DNA of 64,000 nucleotides from Clostridiales bacterium (GCA_021202775.1 JAJQCJ010000109.1:21390-85389), one strand, 5' to 3'. Counted from the first letter of the stretch, positions 52,351 through 59,539 are shown. Notes: a model not told the origin generated them from the sequence alone. Numbers and translations are program-made.

Positions 52351-52404
52351 ATGAACAGGTCTCTACTACCATCATACCCCCTCCGTGAAAAAATGTCAAG
52401 GTAA
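52351..52404 (+). CDS. 17-codon micro-ORF, MNRSLLPSYPLREKMSR
   Basis: ATG at 52351 follows AAAGGAGGAAAAT, a perfect ribosome site, and the frame stops at TAA 52402-52404. It shares LLPxxPLR with the peptide at 4303, using different codons at all six matching residues. It lies between xis and a dispersed repeat and is preceded by a stem-loop, so a leader-peptide or small-effector role is possible. Nothing similar is known to me. Confidence 0.5.
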   Translation: MNRSLLPSYPLREKMSR

Positions 52405-52411
52405 AGGGGCG

Positions 52412-52622
52412 GGTGTACACGGAAATCAAGTTTTAGGTCAAACATGCCAAAGAAACCCCTCAGTCTGGCCTTGCGTCCAGCCAGCTCCCCTTTCAGGGGA
52501 GCCAATGACGTGGTGATTTCCACAGTTTTCTTGCCTCCCCCGAAGGGGGAGGGGGACCGGCGACAGCCGGTGGAGGGGTTCCTATGCGAAACGGATTTCA
52601 AAATTGATTTCCATGGCGGGTG
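52412..52622. repeat. ~210-bp dispersed repeat (MITE-like), intact copy
   Basis: Contains three strong hairpins: CTCCCCTTTCAGGGGAG, CCTCCCCCGAAGGGGGAGG and ACCGGCGACAGCCGGT. Its left 52 nt and right 76 nt recur at 62175-62226 and 62871-62946. It has no gene and abuts the initiator-like gene. Confidence 0.75.
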
Positions 52623-52624
52623 TA

Positions 52625-53137
52625 ATGGTGATTAAAACCGACCGGAAGATGGGGAACTATACCGAGATCAGCAACATCGTTCTGCATGATGAAAACCTTC
52701 ATTTAGGGGCAAAGGCGCTGTTCTGCATTTGCGTGTCTGAGAAGCAGGATGGATGGAACTGGAGCGAAAGCGGCGTTGCAAAGCGGTGCCATATAACACG
52801 AGGAACCGCCGCAACATACCTACAGGAGCTGCAAGAACATGGTTATCTGTATCGTGTCAAGCAGGAACAGAAGGGGAAGTTCGGCAAAAACCAGTACAGC
52901 TATGTTTTCTACGAGCGGCCCTATCTGGAAGTAGGGGCCTTCGAGATGCCTGACAACGTCAATCTGTCACAAGCCGATTATGATTCACTAGTGAAACGCT
53001 TCGGGAATGATACTGTCCATGACTTCATCGGCACACTGTCACAGCTCAAACGAGATAGAGGGGAAGATGCGCTTCGGGGCCATACCGATTTCGAGATGCT
53101 AGAAGGAACGCTGATCAAACGGGCAGCAGGCCAATAA
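52625..53137 (+). CDS. helix-turn-helix (HTH_36/replication initiator-like) protein
   Basis: 170 residues. YTEISNIVLHDENLHLGAKALFCICVSEKQDGWNWSESGVAKRCHITRGTAATYLQELQEHGYLYRVKQEQKGKFGKNQYSYVFYERP (about 12-100) is a winged helix of the type found at the front of plasmid and phage replication initiators. The C-terminal ~65 residues are helical with ETLIKRAAGQ-type charge. The ribosome site is weak and the dispersed repeat abuts the start, so the native upstream region may have been displaced. The phased-repeat ladder begins at its stop codon, the normal arrangement for a Rep protein and its iterons. Confidence 0.65.
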   Translation: MVIKTDRKMGNYTEISNIVLHDENLHLGAKALFCICVSEKQDGWNWSESGVAKRCHITRGTAATYLQELQEHGYLYRVKQEQKGKFGKNQYSYVFYERPYLEVGAFEMPDNVNLSQADYDSLVKRFGNDTVHDFIGTLSQLKRDRGEDALRGHTDFEMLEGTLIKRAAGQ

Positions 53138-53573
53138 CACCCCAATAACGCCCCAAAGGCACCGCCATTTCTGCTAATGGCACCCCCAATGGCAAGCCAA
53201 TGGCACCCCATGAATACGGTTGCTTTCTTTTGCTTTCAGTTTGCTTGGAAGTAACTTCGAAGTTACTTCGGAGTAACTACCGAGTAACTACCGAGTAACT
53301 ACCGAGTAACTGCGGAGTAGCCCAACGAAGGTCAACGAAAACCAACGAAGGCCAACGAAGCGCAACGAACTTCAACGAACTCCAACGACGGTCAACGAGA
53401 AACCCACTGAAACCCAAAATAACCCAAAGAAACCCAACCGAACCCACTGAAACCCAACATAACCCAAAATAACCCCCTGTACCCGCTCGACCAACTCAAA
53501 AACTATGCTATCACCTGTTTACCGTTGCTCAAAATTTGGGCGCCCAAAATTTGGGCTGCCCAAATTTTGGGCG
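53131..53573. other. ladder of five phased short-repeat families, candidate origin
   Basis: In order: CCAATAAC-CCC twice (period 11) and AATGGCA-CC three times (11-12); a perfect 20-bp palindrome centred at 53259; GAGTAACTACC four times from 53271 (period 11); NNCAACGAAN eight times at exactly 10-bp steps (53321-53400); AACCCANNNN eight times at exactly 10-bp steps (53401-53480), in register with the former; and three CCCAAAATTTGGGC-type palindromes (53530-53573). An AT-rich stretch follows to 53660. All lie gene-free behind the initiator-like gene. The pattern suits iterons, a DNA-unwinding element and an initiator filament. Confidence 0.7.
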
Positions 53574-53770
53574 TCGGTAAATCTAGCATAAATAAGAACT
53601 ACCTAACTACCTAGAATTAAGCACTATGTTGAGTAAGAACTGTCTTTAACAAATATATGCGTAATCCATCCATCCTAGGGAAACGGTAGTAGAAATAGAT
53701 AAGGGGGTATGGGGGAGAAGGAAAGGGAGAAGGAGAGGGGCGAAAAACGACTGTGCAGCGTTTGAACACA
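53574..53770. other. AT-rich stretch then polypurine tract, no gene
   Basis: 53575-53660 is the AT-richest stretch of the element (a possible unwinding element). 53699-53746 is almost pure purine on the plus strand. No gene is recognised. Confidence 0.4.
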
Positions 53771-53820
53771 TCTGCATTCAAATGCATTCAAGTCGATGCG
53801 CTTCGATGCGAACGGATGCG
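53771..53820. repeat. second 10-bp phased array (TGCATTCA x2, CGATGCG x3)
   Basis: TGCATTCA starts at 53773 and 53783; CGATGCG/GGATGCG start at 53794, 53804 and 53814. The exact 10-bp period is the same as in the main ladder. Confidence 0.6.
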
Positions 53821-53909
53821 CAAGCATGTTGCTCAATACGGGCATTTCAATCGCTGTGAAGAGCTTCGTTCCAATCTGAGCTTGCTCAGCGGCCCTCAGG
53901 GCGGCTTTT

Positions 53910-53945
53910 CACGGCGAAGGCATAATTTCTCACACCTTCGCCGTG
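53910..53945. terminator. CACGGCGAAGG/CCTTCGCCGTG hairpin
   Basis: 11-bp perfect stem with a 14-nt loop, preceded by GGCCCTCAGGGCGG, a small hairpin that recurs near 54692. T-tail short. Confidence 0.45.
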
Positions 53946-54018
53946 TTTCGCGCCGCTCGGAGCGTTGCAACGGGCTTGTATCGAGCGGCGTTGATTCTCG
54001 GTCTGTGGAGGTGCTACA

Positions 54019-54441
54019 ATGGGCGGTGAGGTGGTGGTGGTGATGGATATGAAAACATTGTCCAAATATCATGACACCATGAAGCAGGTCGAGCGGGACA
54101 CGGAGATTTTGCAGAACCTCAGGAGCAGAGCGTCCCCCGCCTCCCCGGTGCTGGATGGCGTACCACACGGCAGCGGAGGCCATGCCGATAGGACGGCCTT
54201 CCTTGCTACGGAGTGCGCCGCCATGGAGGAGAAGATTGCAGAGCTGGAGGCTCAGGCAGCGGCGGAGCTGGAGCAGCTGGAGCGATTCATATCTGGGGTT
54301 GACGATGAGAGAGCGGCAATTTGTATCCGGCTGCGTTACATCCGCTTCATGCCATGGTCGGAGATTAGCGAGGTTCTGGGGCTGTGGTCGGCCTCAGCCA
54401 GTAGGAAAATAGTTAGTCGATATTTAGCACATAGCAACTAA
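54019..54441 (+). CDS. phage-type transcription regulator, sigma-70 region 4-like (DUF1492/ArpU-like)
   Basis: 140 residues. A central coiled coil (ECAAMEEKIAELEAQAAAELEQLERFI, about 68-94) is followed by ERAAICIRLRYIRFMPWSEISEVLGLWSASASRKIVSRYL, a sigma-factor-like HTH. Proteins with this plan control late genes in Firmicutes phages. ATG 54019 has GGAGGTGCTACA upstream; an internal ATG at 54043 is possible. It suggests a phage satellite origin for the element. Confidence 0.6.
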   Translation: MGGEVVVVMDMKTLSKYHDTMKQVERDTEILQNLRSRASPASPVLDGVPHGSGGHADRTAFLATECAAMEEKIAELEAQAAAELEQLERFISGVDDERAAICIRLRYIRFMPWSEISEVLGLWSASASRKIVSRYLAHSN

Positions 54442-55064
54442 CCAAAACTGTACTTTACACTCCCTGCGGCTGGAATGTAAACTACGGCTTCATGCCGAAC
54501 AGCGGTGCAGACGGTGACAAGTTTTTTCACGAAACAACTCAAACCAAAAAACACGGCTTTATTTTTCACTGGAATATCAGGGCTTTTCCCGTCATCGAGC
54601 GGGTGCAAAAATGACCCTTTTTGGGGTGCGTCATTCTGCACCTTTTGACCCTGATATTGCACCATCTGTTTTATCCCGCCTGTGACGGCGTACACGGCCC
54701 TCAGGGCGGTTTTATGGCTCGGTGGTAGTTACACCTCCTGCAGCGTTTCTCCGCTCAGACGCAAGCAGGACGGGGCGTTCTGGGCCTCAGAATCAAAAAT
54801 GGGCGGTACCCCTTCCCTTCTCTGCAACGGGCAGGAAACGGCCCACACAGGCTCCTGAGCGGCCTGTAGGGGGCTTTTCCCCTTGCTGTGGGCTTGGTAC
54901 CGTTTGCAGAACAAACGGCGTTTCGGGGTCGGCAAACGGCTGGGGAGGGGGCGCCAAACGCTCCCCGCCGCTCGACAAACGCCCACAGATGGGGCGACAA
55001 CCGCCCACGGGGAGGGGGAGGCCAGGGCGAAAAAGAGGGGCGGGTTTCCCCGTCCCCCTGTGGC
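54442..55064. other. gene-free stretch
   Basis: Frames here show no start/ribosome-site pairs or family resemblance. Short stems occur (GGTGC/GCACC near 54625; GGCCCTCAGGGCGG near 54692 followed by TTTT). The GC-rich part 54820-55064 may be decayed coding sequence. I see nothing more. Confidence 0.4.
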
Positions 55065-55331
55065 TCAGGTCTTGACCTCCTGTGCCAACTTCGTGCCGTA
55101 CTTGAAGCCGTTGACGAAGCCGCACTCTGCAAACGACTCCGACAATTCACACAGCATATCGTTGAGTTCGCTGTTCTCATCCTTGGAGCTGGCCAGCTTG
55201 TCGAGCTGATCGGAGAGCATGGCATAGGCTTTGTCGGCCCTTTCTGAACGCTGGTAGAACTTGGAGAGGGGGTTCAGGTCGTCAACCTCATCGGCGGCTA
55301 AGTAGTAGATGCTCTTCAAAATTTCGTTCAT
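55065..55331 (-). CDS. small helical protein, DUF6809-like
   Basis: 88 residues: MNEILKSIYYLAADEVDDLNPLSKFYQ, then a helical hairpin ending FAECGFVNGFKYGTKLAQEV. The last motif is typical of the small DUF6809-type proteins of clostridial mobile elements. AAAGGAATG lies before the ATG at 55331. Function unknown. It is downstream of, and co-oriented with, the phage-type protein at 55742. Confidence 0.6.
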   Translation of the reverse strand: MNEILKSIYYLAADEVDDLNPLSKFYQRSERADKAYAMLSDQLDKLASSKDENSELNDMLCELSESFAECGFVNGFKYGTKLAQEVKT

Positions 55332-55454
55332 AGTAAACACATTCCTTTCTTGACGGCGGGGCGGCTGCATGGTAGAATATTTGCAACCGCCCCTGTGGGT
55401 GGTTCTACTCCCCCTTGTGTGTATGCTTGCCGGCCTCACACACAAGGGGCTTTT

Positions 55455-55742
55455 TCATGCCTCGGTTGCCCCGATCAGGAACCGGGTGGAGACGCTGGCC
55501 TTCATGTACCGGGCAGCCATGGCGGGGTTCTCAGCCTTGAAAGCCTTCTGATCAAAGCGGCTTGACTGCACGTTCTTCCAGCTTGCTTTCCATCCGTCAC
55601 CGGTCAGGGCCTCGGTTCCCTGTTCCACCATGGCCCCCTTGAGGGTGTCGGTCAAGGCTTCGGCCTCTGCCTCCAGCTCTGCAATCTGTGCCTTGATGTC
55701 CAACAGGGTGCGGGCGGTGGTGTTGATGTCGTTGGTACTCAT
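55455..55742 (-). CDS. small phage-type coiled-coil protein
   Basis: 95 residues. A coiled coil (LLDIKAQIAELEAEAEALTDTLKGAMVEQG) precedes GDGWKASWKNVQSSRFDQKAFKAENPAMAARYMKASVSTRFLI, a beta/alpha module seen in Firmicutes phage early regions. It may bind DNA or a recombination protein; the sequence does not say. AAAGGAAGG precedes the ATG. Confidence 0.6.
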   Translation of the reverse strand: MSTNDINTTARTLLDIKAQIAELEAEAEALTDTLKGAMVEQGTEALTGDGWKASWKNVQSSRFDQKAFKAENPAMAARYMKASVSTRFLIGATEA

Positions 55743-55810
55743 GTTTTACCTTCCTTTCTGCGTTATGTTTTGGACTTCCCCATGATGTCCTTTCCTACCA
55801 GCGCCCCCGG

Positions 55811-55936
55811 TGCTTGGTGCTGCCGGGGCGAGACGCGGTGTGTGGTATCCAACCGGGAGGCGCTGGTGTGTAAGTCTCCACAGAAGCGATGCTTGGTGCT
55901 TTCCGGTTCCTGTCCCCGGTGTCTGGTATCCAACCG
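55811..55936. repeat. ~46-nt direct duplication (TGCTTGGTGCT...GGTATCCAACCG)
   Basis: TGCTTGGTGCT recurs at 55811 and 55890, and GGTGTNTGGTATCCAACCG at 55838 and 55918, a unit shifted by about 79 bp. It lies in the 397-nt gap between divergent genes and may be a regulator site; no gene. Confidence 0.45.
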
Positions 55937-55983
55937 CTCCGTACTGTGGTTCTGGGCTTCCCCTCCTGGCAATGATAGTATAG

Positions 55984-56001
55984 CATATCGTTAGCGATAT
56001 G
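55984..56001. promoter_or_regulatory. CATATCG-TTAG-CGATATG dyad
   Basis: Perfect 7-bp dyad 53 bp ahead of the promoter at 56054. ATAACGATAT close by repeats half of it. Candidate operator for the RHH protein encoded at 56140. Confidence 0.4.
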
Positions 56002-56053
56002 TCTATTGGCATTTCCTACAAAGATAACGATATATTTTTGTGTATTATGTCTA

Positions 56054-56082
56054 TTGATAACGGTAGACTTCTGTGTTATACT
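56054..56082 (+). promoter_or_regulatory. promoter of the RHH-DUF4160-DUF2442 operon
   Basis: TTGATA (56054-56059), 17 bp, TATACT (56077-56082). Confidence 0.7.
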
Positions 56083-56139
56083 GTAACCATAATGGAAGAG
56101 GTGCCGGGATTTTTCCGGCCCCCTGTGGAGGTGAAAGCA

Positions 56140-56346
56140 ATGCCAGTATCGAAGGCACAGCAGAAAGCTGTGGCAAAATACGAAAGCAAGGTATACGACA
56201 AAACGCTGATACGGATGCCGAAGGGGACGCTTGCCAGAGTAAAGGCCCACGCAACCGAGCGGGGCGAAAGCGTCAACGCCTATATCAACCGAGCCATAGC
56301 GGAGGCTATGGAGCGGGACGGGGAAGGAGGCTCAGATCATGCCTGA
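56140..56346 (+). CDS. ribbon-helix-helix (Arc/HicB-like) DNA-binding protein
   Basis: 68 residues. KTLIRMPKGTLARVKAHATERGESVNAYINRAIAEAMER is the beta-strand plus two helices of an RHH repressor. GTGGAGGTGAAAGCA precedes the ATG. It overlaps the following DUF4160 gene by 8 nt, like an antitoxin with its partner. A dyad and promoter lie upstream, so autoregulation is likely. Confidence 0.75.
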   Translation: MPVSKAQQKAVAKYESKVYDKTLIRMPKGTLARVKAHATERGESVNAYINRAIAEAMERDGEGGSDHA

Positions 56347-56596
56347 AATATCTCTTTTTCACGGTATACGCATAACCATGTACTACAACGACCACAACCC
56401 GCCGCATTTTCATGCAGAGTATGCAGGACACAAGGCGTTGGTGGACGTTCTGAGCGGCTGTGTGATACGGGGTTCCCTTCCCGCTCGACAGTTGAAACTT
56501 GTGCTTGCATGGAACGAACTGCACAGGGATGAACTTATGCAGAATTGGGAGCTTGCCAGAGATGAAAAGCCCCTGAATCCTGTTTCCCCGCTCTAG
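56339..56596 (+). CDS. DUF4160 protein, putative toxin-like partner
   Basis: 85 residues. ISLFHGIRITMYYNDHNPPHFHAEYAGHKALVDVLSG is the DUF4160 signature, with the HNPPHFH cluster that could bind metal or act in catalysis. These genes usually pair with DUF2442, as here, and the pair has been predicted to be a toxin-antitoxin-type module. Start overlaps the RHH gene. Confidence 0.8.
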   Translation: MPEISLFHGIRITMYYNDHNPPHFHAEYAGHKALVDVLSGCVIRGSLPARQLKLVLAWNELHRDELMQNWELARDEKPLNPVSPL

Positions 56597-56607
56597 GAGG
56601 TGCTATA

Positions 56608-56904
56608 ATGGATTCTTACTTTCCCGCTGTGGTGCAGGCCGTTCCCGGCGAAGGCCGGACGGTGTACGCCTATTTCTCCGATGGCAGTATCCGGCGCTAT
56701 GATATGCAGCCCCATATTGACCGGGGCGGCGTGTTTGCGCCGCTGGCAGACGAAACGTTTTTTACCGAGCGGCTCACCGTCCTGAATGATACAATCGCGT
56801 GGGACGTATCCGGCCACTTCGACCCTACCGCCTGCATTGATATTGACCCCTTCACCGTTTACCAGTCGGAGGCCGTTGCTGACCCGCTGGAGGCCGTGTC
56901 ATGA
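56608..56904 (+). CDS. DUF2442 protein, partner of DUF4160
   Basis: 98 residues. VQAVPGEGRTVYAYFSDGSIRRYDMQPHID and LNDTIAWDVSGHFDPTACIDIDP are typical of DUF2442. It follows the DUF4160 gene after 11 nt with AGGAGGTGCTATA before the ATG. Likely antitoxin or modulator of that partner; the function is not established. Confidence 0.8.
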   Translation: MDSYFPAVVQAVPGEGRTVYAYFSDGSIRRYDMQPHIDRGGVFAPLADETFFTERLTVLNDTIAWDVSGHFDPTACIDIDPFTVYQSEAVADPLEAVS

Positions 56905-56937
56905 ATCCGGCGTATACAACCGCATAGCAGCAAAGAA

Positions 56938-56971
56938 GGGGGGAGCATATCAAAGCACTCCCCCTTGTTTT
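56938..56971 (+). terminator. terminator of the RHH-DUF4160-DUF2442 operon
   Basis: GGGGGAG / CTCCCCC with a 12-nt loop, then TTGTTTTA. Confidence 0.65.
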
Positions 56972-56995
56972 ATCCCTGTATACGCCTACACCCCT

Positions 56996-57058
56996 CTACC
57001 CCATTTTTACCCCATTTATCCTGCTATTCCTTGCTAGGTTATGCTAGGATTTGCTAGG
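56996..57058. repeat. candidate integrase arm-type sites near attR
   Basis: 56996-57018 matches the left-end sequence at 50811-50833 (CTACCCCAYTTTTACMCCAT). It is followed by TGCTAGG at 57032, 57042 and 57052, exactly 10 bp apart, with a fourth weak copy at 57022. Such clustered repeats near an att site are typical of tyrosine-integrase arm or Xis sites. Confidence 0.55.
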
Positions 57059-57111
57059 TGGGCGGTTTTCGATTCTTGAACGATTGACCGCCAAAAGTGG
57101 CATAAACAAAA

Positions 57112-57149
57112 GAAAAACACGCTGAAACTTTAAGTTTCAACGTGTTTTC
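57112..57149. terminator. element-borne terminator for tRNA-Ala
   Basis: AAAACACGCTGAAACT pairs with AGTTTCAACGTGTTTT (one wobble). It is immediately beyond the tRNA 3' end on the minus strand, so the element replaced the original terminator when it inserted. Confidence 0.8.
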
Positions 57150-57151
57150 TT

Positions 57152-57227
<76 letters not shown>

Positions 57228-57328
57228 AGATGAGCCATGACCCTATATTCCTGAAAGAACCGGGAAGAACAACCGATGCATCTGCGCTTTCAGCGCCCTG
57301 GCGCTGCCCCGTTCCCTCAACAATCGCT

Positions 57329-57357
57329 ATTATAGTACCGGCGGCCGGAAATGTCAA
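57329..57357 (-). promoter_or_regulatory. tRNA-Ala promoter
   Basis: On the minus strand TTGACA (57357-57352), 17 bp, TATAAT (57334-57329). Confidence 0.8.
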
Positions 57358-57453
57358 GAGAAAAATGAAAAAATTTTGCCGGGAATTTTTGTGCTGTTAT
57401 GGCCCCATTCCGGGGGCGAAAAAGCAGTCGTTTTTGCCTGAAAAATCAATCTT

Positions 57454-58152
57454 TTATCTTGTCCGTCCCCAGTCGATGGGCGCGCTGCCCTCTGCGGTCA
57501 AAAAGGCGTTCACCCGGCTGAAGGGTTTCGACCCAAAGAAGCCTCTGCTGGCAGACAGCGGGCTGGGGTGGTTGCTTTGCAGCACCAGGCGGGGGTAGGG
57601 GCTGCGCTCCGGAGCCACCAGCGCGGCCTTGGTCTGGGCCGCCCGTCCCCAAAGCAGGTAGGCCACCGGCTGGGGCAGCAGGACGGTCTGGCGCAGGACC
57701 TCCGTGGTAAACTGCTCCCAGCCCCAGCCCTTATGACTGCCCGCCTGCCCGTCATAGACGGTCAGCACGTTGTTCAGCAGGAGAACCCCCTGCTCCGCCC
57801 AGCCGGTCAGGGTGCCGGAGGAGGGCGGGGCTACGCCTAAATCGCTTTGCAGCTCCTTATAAATGTTCCGCAGGCTGGGGGGCACCCTGACCCCCTCCTG
57901 CACCGAGAAGGCCAGCCCGTGGGCCTGCCCCGCCTCGTGGTACGGGTCCTGACCCACCACCACGCAGCGCACCGCCTCCGGCGGCGTCAGACGCAGGGCG
58001 GTGAAGAGCTGCTCCCTAGGCGGGTAGACGGCGGGGCTCCCCTGGGCGTAGGCGGCCTCCACCCGGTCAAACAGGGTCTGGCACCAGGGTTCCTCCCCCA
58101 GCGGCAGCAGCGCGTCCCGCCAGGCGCCCAAATCATAGTCCTTCAATGGCAT
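57454..58152 (-). CDS. ung: uracil-DNA glycosylase, family 1
   Basis: 232 residues. Catalytic VVVGQDPYHEAGQAHGLAFSV (Asp at about 69), VLLLNNVLTV, and the C-terminal HPSPLSASRGFFG loop. It excises uracil from DNA. Divergent from the alkyl-purine glycosylase gene, sharing a short regulatory region, so the two base-excision enzymes may be co-controlled. Confidence 0.95.
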   Translation of the reverse strand: MPLKDYDLGAWRDALLPLGEEPWCQTLFDRVEAAYAQGSPAVYPPREQLFTALRLTPPEAVRCVVVGQDPYHEAGQAHGLAFSVQEGVRVPPSLRNIYKELQSDLGVAPPSSGTLTGWAEQGVLLLNNVLTVYDGQAGSHKGWGWEQFTTEVLRQTVLLPQPVAYLLWGRAAQTKAALVAPERSPYPRLVLQSNHPSPLSASRGFFGSKPFSRVNAFLTAEGSAPIDWGRTR

Positions 58153-58168
58153 ATCCTGTCACTTCCAC

Positions 58169-58230
58169 TTGCAGAAATAAACTTCGTATGGTATGATACT
58201 GACACGATCATAAACACCGTTATCATACCA
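58169..58230 (+). promoter_or_regulatory. aag promoter with a 10-bp inverted repeat
   Basis: TTGCAG (58169-58174), 17 bp, TATGAT (58192-58197). TGGTATGATA (58189-58198) and TATCATACCA (58221-58230) form a perfect dyad that covers the -10 and the untranslated leader between ung and aag. Confidence 0.55.
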
Positions 58231-58243
58231 CGGAGGGGTTCCA

Positions 58244-58858
58244 ATGGCAAGGCTTGACGCCGCTTTTTATGACCGGGACACCCGGCTGGTGGCCCGGGAC
58301 CTGCTGGGCTGCTGTCTGGTGCGCCGCTGGGAGGGGGAAACGCTGGTCTGCCGCATCACCGAGACGGAGGCGTACATTGGCCGGATGGACAAGGCCTGCC
58401 ACGCCTGGCAGTACCGCCGCACCGCCCGGACGGAGCCGCTCTTTGCCCCGCCGGGCCACGCCTACGTCTACCTGATCTATGGGATGTACCACTGTCTGAA
58501 CCTGGTGACGGAGCCGGAGGGAGAGCCCGCCGCCGTTCTGATCCGGGGCGCTCAGCCGGTGGCCGGCCTGGCCCGGATGGCCCGGCTCCGCTACGGCAAG
58601 ACGCCGGAGGAGCTGACCGCCCCGCAGTCCCGCAGCCTGATGAACGGCCCCGGCAAGCTGTGCAAAGCCCTGGCCATCACCCGGGCGGACAATCTGGCGG
58701 ATTTGACCGGGGACGACCTGTACGTCTGCGCCGCGCCGGAGGATGCGGGGCTGGCTGTCCCCGTTCCGCCGGTGGGGGAGATCCACGTCACAAAGCGGAT
58801 CGGCATTGACTACGCGGAGGAAGCGGCGGACTTCCCCTGGCGGTACTACATTGACTGA
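58244..58858 (+). CDS. 3-methyladenine DNA glycosylase (AAG/MPG family)
   Basis: 204 residues. LVARDLLGCCLVRR, ITETEAYIGRMDKACHAW with the catalytic Glu (about 41), HAYVYLIYGMYHCLNLV, AAVLIRGAQPV, and NGPGKLCKALAI. It removes alkylated purines. ACGGAGGGGTTCCA precedes the ATG. A HAD phosphatase gene follows after 15 nt. Confidence 0.94.
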   Translation: MARLDAAFYDRDTRLVARDLLGCCLVRRWEGETLVCRITETEAYIGRMDKACHAWQYRRTARTEPLFAPPGHAYVYLIYGMYHCLNLVTEPEGEPAAVLIRGAQPVAGLARMARLRYGKTPEELTAPQSRSLMNGPGKLCKALAITRADNLADLTGDDLYVCAAPEDAGLAVPVPPVGEIHVTKRIGIDYAEEAADFPWRYYID

Positions 58859-58873
58859 GATTGGGAGGGCGTT

Positions 58874-59539
58874 ATGCTGCTGTTTGACCTGGACGGAACG
58901 CTGATCGATTCCAACAAAGTTTGGCAGGAGGTGGATGTCCGCTTTCTGGCCAAACGGGGGCTGCCCTGGTCCCAGGCCTACCATGAGGGCGTGGTACACG
59001 CCAGCCTTCCCGCCGGGGCCAGGTTCACAAAGGAATTCTGCCATCTGGAGGACAGCGAGGAGGACATTGTCGCGGAGTGGCTGGCCATGGTGCGGCAGAG
59101 CTACGGGGAGGAGATTCCCCTGAAACCCGGCGTCCGGGCCTTCCTCTCCCGCTGCGCCCACCGGGGGGAGCGGATGGCCGTTTACACCTCCTGCGCCCGC
59201 CCCCTCTGTGAGACCGCCCTGGCCCATCACGGCATTGACCGCTGTTTCGAGGCGGTGCTGTACGCCTCCGAGCTGGGGGTGGAGAAGCGTTCCCCGGAGG
59301 GATTCCGCATAGTTGCGGCCCGGCTGGGGGTGGACCCGGCGGACTGCGTCTTTTTTGACGACTCCCCCCTGTCCTGCGCCGGGGCCCGGGAGGCCGGTAT
59401 GGTGACGGTGGGGGTCTACGACCCCATGTTCGCCGCCAGCGAGGAGGAGATGCGCCAGAGCTGCCACGGCTATCTGCGCTCCTTCGAGGAGGCAACGCTG
59501 ACGCCGGAGGGCGCATTTGCCTTCCTCAGCAGGGATTGA
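58874..59539 (+). CDS. HAD-superfamily phosphatase, PGM/phosphoglycolate phosphatase-like
   Basis: 221 residues. LLFDLDGTLIDS (motif I, Asp at 5 and 7), helical cap (residues about 15-85), AVYTSCARP (motif II Thr/Ser), GVEKRSPEGF (motif III Lys), and VFFDDSPLSCAGAREAGM (motif IV). It hydrolyses a small phosphorylated metabolite, not identifiable. GGGAGGGCGTT precedes the ATG; probably co-transcribed with the glycosylase gene. Confidence 0.88.
   Translation: MLLFDLDGTLIDSNKVWQEVDVRFLAKRGLPWSQAYHEGVVHASLPAGARFTKEFCHLEDSEEDIVAEWLAMVRQSYGEEIPLKPGVRAFLSRCAHRGERMAVYTSCARPLCETALAHHGIDRCFEAVLYASELGVEKRSPEGFRIVAARLGVDPADCVFFDDSPLSCAGAREAGMVTVGVYDPMFAASEEEMRQSCHGYLRSFEEATLTPEGAFAFLSRD

Noticed and set aside
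53321-53480. CRISPR-like array
   Set aside because: Units are 10 bp with no unique 30-40 bp spacers; no cas genes nearby.
53321-53480. Phased repeats as a low-complexity coding sequence
   Set aside because: A 10-bp period is not a multiple of 3, two frames carry stops in the surroundings, and no start or ribosome site exists.
54722-55075. 117-codon plus-strand frame in the element
   Set aside because: Pro/Arg/Gly-rich composition with no family resemblance and no good ribosome site; opposite-strand genes on the right are better supported.
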